Program-made: the position numbers and the translations under genes | Notes under the pieces: model-generated | The model's database searches: none | Told to the model about the DNA's origin: nothing | What the model saw: the letters and a program-made list of their open reading frames with translations, nothing else | In this document: positions 10,204-21,690 of the stretch, one piece after another | Layout: the number at the start of each line of letters is the position of its first letter | Position numbering within the stretch: the first letter of the stretch is position 1 | NCBI GenBank assembly: GCA_933207985.1 | Contig: OW240917.1 | Span: 103,750,874-103,814,873, forward strand | Direction of reading: 5' to 3' | Source: Pelobates cultripes | Taxonomy: Eukaryota; Chordata; Amphibia; Anura; Pelobatidae | DNA: 64,000 nucleotides

Positions 10204-10485
10204 GTATGAAATGTTTTGCTATAAGGAGCTAAAATTACTCATTGTAGTATTGATATGAATAATGACATGTGTAGTAGTTACTGAGTTGTAACTGACTCGG
10301 CCTTAACTACTTAGAATAACTAGTGACTATTACTATTCTGTTTCAGGATAGGTTAATGCAGAAGATATAGCTTAGGGGGTTTGTACAGAATTGAATAAAG
10401 CTGAAGTACACTTTTGTTGGTATAACTTGAAAAAAGTTAAACCCCTGTATTTGGAAGAGATGCTTCAAAGAGACTACTATAGTGT
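10204..10485. other. Unassigned stretch
   Basis: AT-rich DNA between the TTAA element and the foldback element. Nothing recognised. Confidence 0.3.
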
Positions 10486-11893
10486 GAAGAAAACTACATA
10501 CTTTGGTTCTCATTTGATATTTTTGGGTTCGGTAGATAAATCTACCGAACACCGACCACCCTCTGGCTCATTAAGTTCAAAGAAAACCACAGGAATTAGC
10601 GCTCTTAATGTGTGGCCACCATTTGTGTAACCGAACAACACATGTTGGAGAAAACGGTGGCCATCTTGGCGCACGAAAAGCGCAGCAGGACTTGGTCGTC
10701 AAGTGTCTGGAAGTCCAAATTGGACACTTGCCTTCCGAATGCCAGTCAACATCGCAAACGCCTGCTTCTTTTCCCGACCAGCCAGAAGAGTGATGTCTGG
10801 TAAGTTTGTTCTCATGAACCCAGGGAACAAATGCTACCTATGAGCCAGGGTCAACGTTCGTAGATATGTTCGGTTTGGGACTCCCAAAATTGACTGACTG
10901 CTACCCATGAAACTTTAGAACTGTTTTGGGCAAGTGCTTCGTGAGCAGTCAGTCAAATCTTTACCCTGGTGGCAATTTGGCTGTGTTAATGGGATCTGAG
11001 CCCTATTTGGACAACTTGGGCGCTCAGATCTAAGCTATCCAGGGATATGTGTTTTATTATGTACTTTTGATATTTTATATTTTACATCCAGTCATTGTGA
11101 CTCAGGACAGCATACAAGTAAATCCACCAAGTAATCAGACGCATACCCAAACATCAGCCTGAACAAGATGAAGGGTACAACAGGAATGTCTTTATTTAGG
11201 CCAAACGACTGGCTTTTATGCAAGACAAGGGTACAATTTACATGTTCACAGAAACTCCCACAACATGCCCCTTACATTCTTGAGTCACAATGACTCAACA
11301 TAAAATATAAAATATATATCAAAAGTACATAATAAAACACATAAATATTATAGGGACCCCCATATTGGCATATCCCCGGATAGTTTGGATCTGAGCGCCC
11401 AAGTTGTCCAAATAGTGCTCAGATCCCATGAACACAGCCGAATTGCCACCGGGGTAAAGATTTGACCGACCGCTCACAGGGCGCTTGCCCAAAACAGATC
11501 TAGAGTTTCATGGGTAGTGTTCGGTCAATTTCGGTAGTCCCAAATCGAAAAAATCCACGAACGGTGACCCTGGCTCATAGGCAGTGTGTGTTCCCTGGGT
11601 TCGTGAGAACAAACCTACCGAACAGCGCTCTGCTGGTTGGTCGTGAAAAGAAGCAGGAGTTCGCAAAGTTGACTGGCATTCGGGAAGTCGAGTGTCTAAT
11701 TTGGAGTTCCAAAGACTCGACGACCGAGTCCCACTGCCTCTTTTCGTGGGCCAAGATGGCCACCCTTTTCTCCAAGATGGCCACATAGGGAGAGCGCTAA
11801 TTCCTGTGGTTTTCTTTGAACTTAATGAACCAGGGGCGTGGTCGATGTTCGGTAAAAATAACGAATGAGAACACAAGTATGTAGTTTTCTTCA
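10486..11893. mobile_element. Foldback element with about 620 bp inverted arms
   Basis: 10486-11107 and 11279-11893 are reverse complements with scattered differences. Shared phrases are GAAGAAAACTACATACTT, AAGAAAACCACAGGAATTAG, GAACCCAGGGAACA and CATTGTGACTCA. The 170-base spacer contains TCTTTATTTAGGCC, which on the minus strand holds an AATAAA signal. Related sequence occurs at 40562-41110 and 56276-57860. No protein is recognised. It could be two LTR-like or DIRS-like ends in head-to-head arrangement, or a true foldback transposon. Confidence 0.8.
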
Positions 11894-12194
11894 TATATAG
11901 GAATTCAAGGATGAAAATAAAAGAGGGCAAATAAACCGCAAACCTAAACATAATATCAAAGGTCAGAGCAAAATGGGAGAATATGTGAAAATACAAATTG
12001 CATTAGGTGTGGCTTTCTGATTGTACCTAACCGCAGTGTTAGAATGGTCAAACTAATACCCCATTCCAACCCCTGGAAGTCTTGACAATCTTCTATTAGC
12101 CTGAAAGGGAGAAGGAAAACATACATGGTGGTTACTACACATAACTCAGAAAAACTGGTACTGGCTGACCTAACTTAAGCCAAGTGGCAGGACA
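11894..12194. other. Unassigned stretch
   Basis: No ORF or recognised repeat. Confidence 0.3.
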
Positions 12195-12560
12195 ATTATA
12201 GAGACACTATAGGCACCCAGACTACTTCAGCTCATTGAAGTGGTCTGGGTGCAGTGTCCCAGCACTCTTAACCCTGGAAAGGTTATAATTATCTTCATGG
12301 GTTAACTCCTCCTCTAGTGGCTGACTGGCTGTCTACCAGACAGCCACTAGAGGGACTTCCAGATCGTTAGATGACTTTTGGTTGCCTAACTGACGCTGGA
12401 AGTCCTAACGCTATGCATGAGGACTTCTAGCGTCACAGGAATCCAAATAGGAAAGTATTCAATAATGCTTTTCCATGGGGAAATCCTAATGCTAGCGCGG
12501 CCATTGCTGCCCAGGCACATTAGGTCTCTCCCGCCACAGGATGTCAGCCTCTCAGTGACA
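12195..12560. mobile_element. T2-like MITE fragment (TTAAAGGGACACT family)
   Basis: Starts TTATAGAGACACTATAGGCA, close to the TTAAAGGGACACT end of T2/Kolobok MITEs. It contains the internal hairpin CCCAGACTACTTCAG/TGAAGTGGTCTGGG (12216-12251) and CTGTCTACCAGACAG within CTAGTGGCTG...CAGCCACTAG. The copy at 58092-58610 matches in the opposite direction. Confidence 0.6.
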
Positions 12561-15104
12561 ATTCGGCGTTAGCCTTACAGTAACAATTAAAAGATTCCAG
12601 CCAGATGGGTCATCACATGTGATGCCTTGACTATTTTGTCTAGAGTGGCTGTGTAGCGAGGCACGAACTATGGCTTGTGCCTTGGGGCGAACACCGTCAT
12701 TGTAAATGAGGATAGAAATTGGCCTCACGAGTCCCATCTAGTGTCACAAGAAGCCAAAGCACTACCTATGGGCAACTAGGGCCGCCTTAAAGTCAGACTA
12801 CACTTTGTGTGATTTCCTGACCAAGTCTGTGTCTGCCGGCGTGAACAACTGGCTATGTTTTGAGGGGGCTAAGCCTAGGGAGATGTTAAAAATAAAACAA
12901 AGGGTGACATAGCAACACGATACTTGTGACAGTGACATTTAAGGTTTAAAGTAAACCCTGCAACTTTATAGAACATGCAGAACAGAATCTGCAACATCAT
13001 ATATAATTCAGTGAACAAACCACGTTGTTTAAAGAACCACTAGATGACAACTTTAGCATATAAAATATGGTTATTTTTGAAACTTTAGAAAGAGTTTGAG
13101 GTTAAGTTAGGGTCATGGAAAAGGGGTGTTTAGAGCAGGTAGAGTTTAAAGAGTTATTTGAAAAGTACTCACTTTACTACGTTTTCTGTAATCCAGTTAT
13201 CCTTCTATAATTGACAGTAGAGTTACATGAGTTGTTATAAAGTATGCATCACTCATTGTTGTTCCTGCTCCTCCTGCAAAGCACTCTCTGTGTTAGTGAG
13301 CAAATGGGAAATGATCCCTACAACTTCCTATCCAGTCTCACATATTAAACCGGAGAGATTGGGACAGCACTAAGGTTAACACCCTCTCTATCTTTTTCTG
13401 CAGCACAGCTATCAAGCTTGGGAGAGTGACTAGACTAAATAGTACACTGAACACTGGTACTTATCTCTTCCCACAGCCCACTTTACTCCTTAAGGACAGA
13501 AGCAATTGTACTGAAGTTCTGAGCCAACACAAAACCTAGAATTTGAGTTACATGTCTGTTCATCAATAATTTACCTCAGTCAAATTGTCAAGGGTGGCGG
13601 TGCGGAGACCGGGACCCAGTATCTCTGATCTTGATAGTAGGAGTCACTGTGTGTAAATGAATTTTGGGACCCCTGTTCTTTTATCAATGTAACAATGCCC
13701 TTCATACAGATAAAAACATACATATGTATAAAATATCTCTTACTAGAAAATAAAGTGATTGGTTTCACTGCTTACATGGGAGTGCTTTTGGTCTTCTGCT
13801 GACTTGAAGAGAAAACCTGAAGACACTAATGTGCAGTTACACACCCAAAGACTATATATATATAGGATTAGATAGCTGCAAGATAATTTTTTACCAAACG
13901 ACCTTAACTTCTTATAATTAACATCTGAACTACAAATGGTCCACAAGCTACATGTATATGTATAATGAATTGTGCATGAAGCATCAACATCTGTGCTTCA
14001 AAATACTTTGTATCTCAGTCAAAAGTATCAATACTAGAAACTAGTATCTGCTGGAAATTTGGTGACTGGATAGTCAATATACTGTATATTTGATCATCAT
14101 GATGATGAATGAATCCTGCTTTGGATGTATAGTCAATGTCAAGTATATATTCATAAATGTTTTCCATAACAAAATGGAAGATTGTATAGTATGTATAGGA
14201 TACTTCTGTTAAGATTGCATAGTATACTTCTGCTTAAATTTAAGAATTTTTTTTGGAGAATTGATTTTTAAATTTAAGAATTGATTTCTTTAAATTTAAA
14301 GTTTGATTTTTAAATATATCTATTACATTTTATTGGGGCTGTCCTCTTAATATTAAATAAAAAATAGAATTAGTAAAAAAAAATATGAACAGGATGTATG
14401 TTATCCACCATGACAATTATGTAACTGTAACCATGTACAATTAAAAATAGAAAGCAGCACTTAAATCATCATTAAGATGCTGACAGGCAATTGTAATGAA
14501 TATTTAATAGTACACGTTGTTCTATATACTTGCCTCTTCTACAATTTTGTTCATATGTCATTCAAGAACTTCCTCCACAAGACATTAATCACTAAACATG
14601 AAGCTGATGCTATTTCTTGTCCATTACTTTAATGATATCCTCACTGAAAGCCACAGTGCATACTTAAGCACAAAGTATTCCATTCTTGCTTTTTTTTTTT
14701 TTTTTAATCCAGCAGCAGTTAACTTACTCCAAGTACTTTGGGTTATACAGTTATTATTTTAATTTAAAAACAATAATTGAAAAGTAATTCAAACTTATTT
14801 CCATCAAAAAGCAGTAACATAAATGTTCCCACCATGTACATGCCGATTCAAAAAACACGAGTCTGCTTGTTTCTTACATAAATATACCTATGCACTACAA
14901 AAACAAATATCCTTAATGTGGCAGCTGATGCCTTGTCTTGTTTTAATTTTCAGGACTTTCTCAAGGCACATTCAACTACCTGAAGGCATGCAACAGCAAC
15001 CCCAAATTCTCAGGATCTTATCAGGGACTAAATAGCCTAATAGTACATAATAGGAAACTAGCACAAGTGCACGAGACATTCTTACAATAGAGCCTTCAAC
15101 ATTT
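12561..15104. other. Unassigned stretch
   Basis: About 2.5 kb of mostly AT-rich DNA. A TTAAATTTAAG-type local repeat lies at 14234-14315 and a poly(T) at 14690-14705. Short ORFs here have no recognisable domain. Confidence 0.3.
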
Positions 15105-15930
15105 TGTCAGGATACCCCCATATCTTCCTTCCGATTGGCATTACCCATATGACTTCCGGGTTTCGCCGATCCAACTCCGCCCATGCGTTTGACGTCACGC
15201 GCTTCCCTTTCAAAAGGAAGCCGTGGCCGCATCCAAATTGCTCAATCAATTTGTGCCTCTGGCATACCTTGTTACTTGTTCGTTGATTGCAGACGGAGCT
15301 CTTCTATTTGATTACCTGTGTACTGAACCTCTCTTGCTTGATCCTGACTACGCTGACTTCTCCACTCCCAGACTAGGAACAGACATCACCATGGATTCCC
15401 CCATTCCTCCATATTTTACCAAAATCAACACTATTCTGGAAAGGACTTCCATGCTCATCATCCAAAGAAAGCAAGATAAGATCTCCAGTTACTGTATTAA
15501 TAATTGGTTCAATCCTCATGTTTATTTGGAAGCATATAAAGGAATAGACTTGTCTGCCTTCTGGCTTCCAGTTACTCCAAAATTGCTCTATTGGAATTAA
15601 CCATTCAGCTGATTACTATTTTCTAATTTAATTCATTTATTGCCAGAATCTAAAGGACTGTGATATATTTTCCCAAAGCAGGATCTATTTTATTTTGTGT
15701 TACTATTAAAGTCTAATGGACATTGCTATTTAATCCAAATCAGGATCTACTTTATTTTTTTCTACTGAAGTCTAATTATTTCCGTGAAGCAATCTCAAGT
15801 GGGATCTATCTTTACTTATGCATTATTATTTCCAATCCATATTGCTGCCGAGGATTATTAAAGTGGAAATACCAAAGTTCAATAAATTATATTTAAAGTG
15901 ACAGTATCAAATGTATTCTTTTATCTGCAG
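15105..15930 (+). mobile_element. Probable Ty3/gypsy 5' LTR
   Basis: Begins TGTCAGGATACCCCC, is followed by GC-rich promoter-like DNA with TTTGACGTCACGCGC (a full CRE palindrome, 15189-15203) and by TTGATCCTGACTACGC-type sequence common in amphibian gypsy LTRs. AATAAA occurs near 15882, and the putative end is ATCTGCA at 15929. A gag-like ORF starts 57 bases further on. I could not place a tRNA primer site with certainty and no second LTR or target duplication was found. Confidence 0.45.
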
Positions 15931-15985
15931 TTGTGTTCCAAATTACGTTTTTCGAAAAGTATCAAATATTGATTGAGCCTAAAAA

Positions 15986-16180
15986 ATGGAACCAGCAGAA
16001 CTTAATGCTCAACTATTGTCACTGACTCAAAGAGTTGAATTCCTAACACAAGGAATGCAAGATCTACAAACTACTAATGAAAGGCTCCTTAATTACATAA
16101 GGGAGATCCAAAATCAAATTGTTACAACCCCACCTTCCATATCTGCTCATCGAGAATTTATTCTTTCATCTGCAGTTGTG
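15986..16180 (+). pseudogene. Start of a Ty3/gypsy gag, interrupted
   Basis: MEPAELNAQLLSLTQRVEFL and the following QGMQDLQTTNERLLNYIREI form a heptad-rich coiled coil, the usual start of gag in this retrotransposon group (retrotransposon capsid precursor). Only about 60 codons are kept before a minus-strand CR1 LINE begins near 16181. The context ATAAAAAATGG-like start and position just after an LTR support the call. Confidence 0.55.
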
Positions 16181-16790
16181 TTACATAGTTACATAGCTGA
16201 AAAGAGACTTGCGTCCATCAAGTTCAGCCTACCTCACATTTGTTTTTTGCTGTTGATCCAAAAGAAGGCAAAAAAAACAGTTTGAAGCACAATTTTGCAA
16301 CAAGCTAGGAAAAAAATTCCTTCTTGACCCCAGAATGGCAGTCAGATTTATCCTTGGATCAAGCAGTTATTACCCTACATTGAAAGATTATATCCTTGAA
16401 TATTCTGTTCTTGCAAGTATGCATCTAGTAGCCGTTTGAACATCTGTATGGACTCTGATAAAACCACTTCTTCAGGCAGAGAATTCCACATCCTGATTGT
16501 TCTTACAGTAAAAAAACCTTTCCTTTGCCTTAGACGAAATCTTCTTTCTTCCAGTCTAAACACATGGCCTCGTGTCCTATGCAAAGTCCGGTTTGTGAAT
16601 AGATTTCCACACAATGGTTTGTATTGGCCCCAAATATATTTGTATAATGTTATCACATCCCCTCTCAGGCGACATTTTTCTAAACTAAATAGGTTTAAAT
16701 TTGTTAACCTTTCTTCATTGCCGATATGTTCCATTCCTTTTATTAATTTTGTAGCCCGCCTACATATTAAGCTTTTCTAAAAGTATTACA
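16181..16790 (-). mobile_element. CR1 LINE, 3' end with polymerase C-terminus
   Basis: Minus-strand ORF 16375-16734 gives LEKCRLRGDVITLYKYIWG, TRGHVFRLEERRFRLRQRK and FFTVRTIRMWNSLPEEVV then FKRLLDAYLQ, the standard CR1 polymerase tail. Below it, plus-strand TTACATAGTTACATAG and GTCCATCAAGTTCAGCCT (16181-16232) are the CR1 3' end. It is truncated at the 5' side and probably inserted into the gypsy gag. Confidence 0.8.
16375..16734 (-). CDS. CR1 polymerase C-terminal segment
   Basis: 119 open codons covering the region after the RT domain: RRLRGD-like motif, TRGH, and WNSLPEEVV. This part follows the catalytic palm, so it has no enzyme activity alone. The first Met is arbitrary. It ends close to the usual CR1 stop. 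Confidence 0.7.
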   Translation of the reverse strand: MEHIGNEERLTNLNLFSLEKCRLRGDVITLYKYIWGQYKPLCGNLFTNRTLHRTRGHVFRLEERRFRLRQRKGFFTVRTIRMWNSLPEEVVLSESIQMFKRLLDAYLQEQNIQGYNLSM

Positions 16791-16849
16791 CATTTTACAG
16801 CAGAATTTTACATTCCAGACATATTTTTCATTTAATCTGTAGTGACTTT

Positions 16850-17070
16850 TCCAGCCTTTTGCCACCTTATACTCTTTCCCACAATACAATCAAATTGTAC
16901 CTTGCAGGGGTTCAACATCACATGCTTACTTTATTTCCAAATGAACAAGCTTTTATATCCTCATACCAAATAAAAAACAAGTTAAAGGTATTCTTTGATT
17001 CAGTCAACCTCAAGCACACAAAAGACTACCTATCGATGGTAACATATTTTGCTCCCTTTCATACCTACTA
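16850..17070 (+). pseudogene. Possible tyrosine-recombinase N-terminal scrap
   Basis: The frame gives LSHNTIKLYLAGVQHHML and YQIKNKLKVFFDSVN. The pattern S.xTIKxYLxGVxxH followed by a short helix resembles the SAM-like N-terminal domain of tyrosine recombinases in DIRS/Ngaro or Crypton elements. The catalytic Arg-His-Arg-Tyr part is absent, so this is weak. It could belong to the same element class as the gag-like remnant at 44085. Confidence 0.3.
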
Positions 17071-17071
17071 G

Positions 17072-17739
17072 ACTCTTCACCTTTCAAAATGCAAACCAAT
17101 CTTGCAATCAAAGCAGCAATCTACCTTTCACAATACCTTTAACAATATGCATTTAATTGTGCCTTATATAAAAGTCTATGAGCCTATGTATTAATCATAC
17201 TGCTATGCCCTTGATTGTTAGTTGCTTATGTATATTTCTGGCTGATTAGCCCGTGTACCCAGTGAAAATTATTTTACTATTTGGCATCCATTTTATATGT
17301 AGGGGCATTTTGGCAGCATCTACCACTTCCAGTAGGAATGTTCCTGTCAATATAATAAATTAAATTAGGGCTCTGGAAATCTGCAGCACATTGTCATTAC
17401 ATTCCCCCAATCTGAGATGGAACTCAGACAGGCATGTCAAGATTTTGTAGTCTAAGTTGTCCATTATTGTATTTTATTGGTTGTAATGAATTGTGTTTTT
17501 GCATTTAAAATAATTTCCCTCTTTATTTTACAGGCCTACCAGTACGTTGGTTTTGGCACACCACAGCCGACTTATTTACTACTCCCATGTTACAGTCTTT
17601 GTGCCCCGATGCGACATTTAAAGGTGGGAACCTGAAGTTGTGGAAGGTGCTAGTGTTTTTCTGCATATTTAAAAGAACATCCTTTCTCCAGTCACAGCAA
17701 TATACAGAGTTTCAGAAATATATATTCTTGTGTATTACC
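17072..17739. other. Unassigned stretch
   Basis: AT-rich, with one GC-balanced phrase around 17521-17650 that lacks recognisable coding content. Confidence 0.3.
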
Positions 17740-18375
17740 GCAGTCCATAATGAATGCGCCAGCGAGGCTCATCTTCCTGTCCGCCCGCACCTCTCACGCC
17801 TCACCTTTCTGTCAGTCCCTACATTGGCTTCCTGTAAGATATAAAGCTCAATTTAAAATTCAGGTTCTTGCTTTCAAATCTCTACATAATGCTGCTCCCA
17901 CCTATCTATCCTCACTAATACACAAGTATGTCCCTTAAAGGCCCTTACGCTCTGCTGAAGACTTACGTATATCTTCTGTCCGTACTCCCACCTCTGATGC
18001 TCGCCTTCAAGACTTCTCCAGGGTTGCAGCGTTCCTGTGGAACTCATTTCCCTCCTCCGTTAGATACTCACCCAGTCCCCACTCCTCCAAAAATTCATTA
18101 AAAACCCACTTCTTCATAAAAGCGTATCAATTAAACTGTTAATAGCTCCCGACTTATTCCACTCTTGCAACTGTCATTAGTCTAATACTATCCTTACCTT
18201 TTGTGTCACTTTACCCCACTCCATCTAGCATTGAGCAGGGCCCTCAACCCCTCTGTTCCTATGTGTCCAACTTGTCTGGTTACAACTACATGTCTGTTTG
18301 TCCAGCCACTGTAAAGTGCTACGGAATTTGTTGGCGCTATATAAATAATAACATTATAATAAATAATAATAATAA
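17740..18375 (+). mobile_element. L2/CR1-group LINE, 3' end (same family as 3639-4083)
   Basis: Plus strand. Frame 17750-17938 gives CQSLHWLPVRYKAQFKIQVL and AFKSLHNAAPTYLSSLI, the LHWLPVxxR..FKxxxLxxKxLHxxAPxYLxxL block of L2/CR1 polymerases. After a stop near 17938 the next block reads LQDFSRVAAFLWNSFP...SLKTHFFIKAYQL. The end is TGTTGGCGCTATATAAATAA with an (AAT)n tail at 18343-18375. It shares the terminal phrases of 3639-4083 in opposite orientation. Confidence 0.75.
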
Positions 18376-18663
18376 GCAATCTAACCAATTGGTTTCTAGG
18401 TAAGGACAACCTTATCATGCCTCCCTGTTACCTAAGAAGGCTAACCAAAAATGAAAAAAATCTGTATCAAGTGACAAACTTTACAGTGCACCCTTTGCAG
18501 TGGAAATAAATGTAAAAAAAGAATAGCTTAAGAGTAGATTAAAAAGGTTTGTGGGTATTTAACAACATACAATAAGCCTCCCTCTAGAAAACAAACTAAC
18601 TGCTGATTTTACATTTACTAACTTAAAAAATATTGTTTATATTTAGTGTAATTATACATAACC
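18376..18663. other. Unassigned stretch
   Basis: No feature seen. Confidence 0.3.
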
Positions 18664-18858
18664 TTAAGCCCTTTAGGACGGGGGAAAGTTCTACACCGTC
18701 CTTAGGGACCCGGCTCTAAACGCCGGGGGGCGGCATAGAACGTCCCCAGCATCCTATGTACTTACCCGGTCGCCAGCGATCCCACGCCGGCGATAGCAGT
18801 ATGGGGATTTACCCGGGAGCCCATGGAGTCCCCCTGCTTTCTCTTCGGCCCCTCTGGG

Positions 18859-18902
18859 CCATGTGATCGCGAGGTCCTTACAAGGACCTCGCGATCACAT
18901 GG
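18859..18902. repeat. Perfect 21 bp hairpin with a 2-base loop
   Basis: 18859-18879 and 18882-18902 are exact reverse complements, centred on GGTCCTTACAAGGACC. It lies in the same relative position as the CCATGTGATCGCT hairpin of copy 1 (8276-8309). Confidence 0.9.
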
Positions 18903-19308
18903 ACGGCATTGCCAGCAAGGGGAGTGCCTGTAATGACAGGTACTCCCCCTGCTGTCTGGAAAAAATAAAACAGTTTCAAACAGTGTAAAAATAAATAATA
19001 TATACTTAGAGCATATATATATATGATCTAAGTATATATATATATATACACACATATACAAACATACACATAAATATACATACACTGTCTAAGTGTATTT
19101 TAATATTAATATATATATATATATATAATTATATATATTCATATCAAAGTACACGTACAATGATATTGATTAAATATATATAATTATCAATTATCAATAT
19201 AATATAAAATAAATAAATATGCAAATATTAAAAAAACATAAAATTAAAAAAATTAAAAATAAATAAAATATATATATATATGTAGATTCGTTCTAACTGT
19301 ATTTTAAA

Positions 19309-19351
<43 letters not shown>

Positions 19352-19425
19352 TATCACTAAATATACATACCTATATTTAAATAAAAATTATTTTAAAAAT
19401 GATATACATATATATATATAAACAC

Positions 19426-19459
<34 letters not shown>

Positions 19460-19626
19460 GTGTGTGTGTATATATATATAATAATTCTACGTATATATTT
19501 ATGTAATAATTTTACATAATTAGGTCATTTTATTAATTACAATTAGCGGGACCTGCCTGACAACCCAGGCCAAAAGACCACGGAATTTAATTTGCTAGCA
19601 CTATATTTAACCCTGAAACTTTCCAA

Positions 19627-20300
19627 GACACCATAAAACCTGTACATAGGGGGTACTGTTTTACTCAGAAGACTTCGCTGAACAAAAATATTAGTGTTTC
19701 AAAACAATAAAATGTATTACAACGATGATATCATCAGTGAAAGTTTTTTTTTGGAATTTTTCACACTCAAATGGCACTTACACTGACGATATCATTGTTG
19801 TGATACGTTTCACTGTTTTGAAACAGTAATATTTGTGTTCAGTGAAGGCTCCTGAGTATAACAGTATCCCTCATGTACAGGTTTTATGGTGTTTTCAAAA
19901 GTTTTTTCACATTGAAATTCACTATGTTGGTTATGTTGCCTTTGAGACCGTACGGTAGCCCAGGAATGAAAATTACCCCCATGATGGCATACCATTTGCA
20001 ATAGTAGACAACCCAAGGTATTGCAAATAGGGTATTTTCAGTCTTTTTAGTAGCCACTTAGTCCCAAACACTGGCCAAATTTGTCATTCAAATTAGTTTT
20101 TGCATTTTCAAATATTAACACTAACTTTGGTCAGTGTTTGTGACCAAGTGGCTATTAAAAATGACTGGACATACCCTATTGGCATTACCTTGGGTTGTCT
20201 ACTTTTGCAAATTGTATGCCATCATGGAGGTAATTCTTATTCCTGGGCTACCATAAGGTCTCAAAGGCAAAGTAACCAATCTAGTGAATTTCAATGTGAA
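19627..20300. repeat. Inverted repeats IR1 and IR2 of transposon copy 2
   Basis: IR1 arms are about 19627-19740 and 19780-19892; IR2 arms about 19906-20073 and 20126-20300. IR2 includes GGTTATGTTGCCTTTGAGA, GTAGCCCAGGAATGA and ATGATGGCATACCATTTGCA with their reverse complements. Each could form a stem of 100 bases or more. Confidence 0.8.
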
Positions 20301-20733
20301 AAAACTGAAAAATGTAACACGCTATATTTGACCCTGTAACTTCCCAAAACACCATACAACCTGTACATAGGGGGTACTGTATTACACACGAGACATCGCT
20401 GAATATAAATATGTGTATTTTATTGCAGTAAAAGCAAACAGTATTATGACATTCACAGTTAAAATGGCACGTAGAACTAATTTTTTTTTAATTCTTATTT
20501 TTCCCCATTTTTTTTATATTTTATTCATATTAATTTATGTTTCATATCTAAATATTTGATGTTAAATGAAAGCCCTGCTTCCCCTGAATAAAATGATGTA
20601 TAATAAGTGTGGGTGCACATAATATGAAAGAGGCGAATTACGCCTGAACAGACATATAGTGCAAATTCCAGTTTTTGTTTACGTTTTGTTTTGATCACAA
20701 CGTGTACATTTGGCTCAGTCCTTAAGGGGTTAA

Positions 20734-21690
20734 ATAATTTTAACTCAAAATAATTATTTACCTAAACTGTTTTCTCTTGAATTATTTCCTTAATATCTAC
20801 TAGACATATTTTTCCTTTTGTTCTTTCATGATTTCCGATTCCGTACTGCAGATCCTCAGCTTGACATCCATAATTATTTAAGTGAATTTGAAGGTATAGG
20901 GAGACAGCAGGCAAATACACTAATTTAAACAGAGTCTGATGAGTGAATCATGGTCCATTTCACATGGCATCTGACTGGGCAAATTATTTTAACATGCAGT
21001 GGCTTCCATACCAAACTAGTACATCTTAAAGAAGATGTTTACTATATGTGAATAAGCTTGTACAGATTACAGTCTGCAATGTTAGTATCTAAGAACAGAA
21101 ATATTAATATTAATGCCCATTACTGATGCAAGAGTAGACAGTAAAACAAAAATTAAACCCTTTCCACAACAATAAAGTAAAGTTTTCTCCCTGTTTAAAA
21201 TGTCAGAGTGAGAGACTGTTTCCTATGGATTATGTTGTTGTGGTAATAGTAACAAATGTATCCACAGTCCTAAAATTAGTTTGTCAGCCATTTTGTTATT
21301 GAATCTTCCAGGATAATAATTTAATCATCAAGTTAATAAAAGCAATAAGGGTTTAAAGTGAAGCTTATAGCTCTAAGTCTGTTGCCATTTCAATATATGC
21401 AAGCAATAAATAGAATTTACACAATTAAATGGTTTTGATCAATTCTACTGTTAAGTGGATAAAGTTAAATTATAACATAAATAAATAGTAGAACTTTACT
21501 AATGGTGGCATGATAGTTTAACTCCCAGAATGGATTGATAATCATTTTCTCCTTTTTGGGAAGAAAATCACTAGCATGTACAATATCATCATAACACATA
21601 GGTCATCTTTATAGCAGCTAAAATCTTTATAGATAAATGGACAGATATAGATACATACAGTCCTGCAGACAGACATACTGTAATGGTGCA
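20734..21690. other. Unassigned AT-rich stretch
   Basis: No ORF above background and no repeat recognised. Confidence 0.3.

Larger units (their letters stand above)
18664..20733. mobile_element. TTAA-flanked non-autonomous DNA transposon, copy 2
   Basis: Starts TTAAGCCCTTTAGGAC and ends CAGTCCTTAAGGGGTTAA. It has the same order as 8071-10203: GC-rich hairpins, an A/T block, a conserved stretch containing GGACCTGCCTG and AACCCAGGCC, IR1 (19627-19892) and IR2 (19906-20300). There is no transposase. At 20330-20400 a third, decayed copy of the GTACATAGGGGGTACTG phrase appears. Confidence 0.75.

Noticed and set aside
11508..11996. 162-codon minus-strand ORF
   Set aside because: Lies within the foldback arm; the opposite arm does not keep the frame and no domain is visible.
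15223..15600. 125-codon ORF in the putative LTR
   Set aside because: No domain; LTRs of this kind often have chance ORFs and the surrounding signals are LTR-like.
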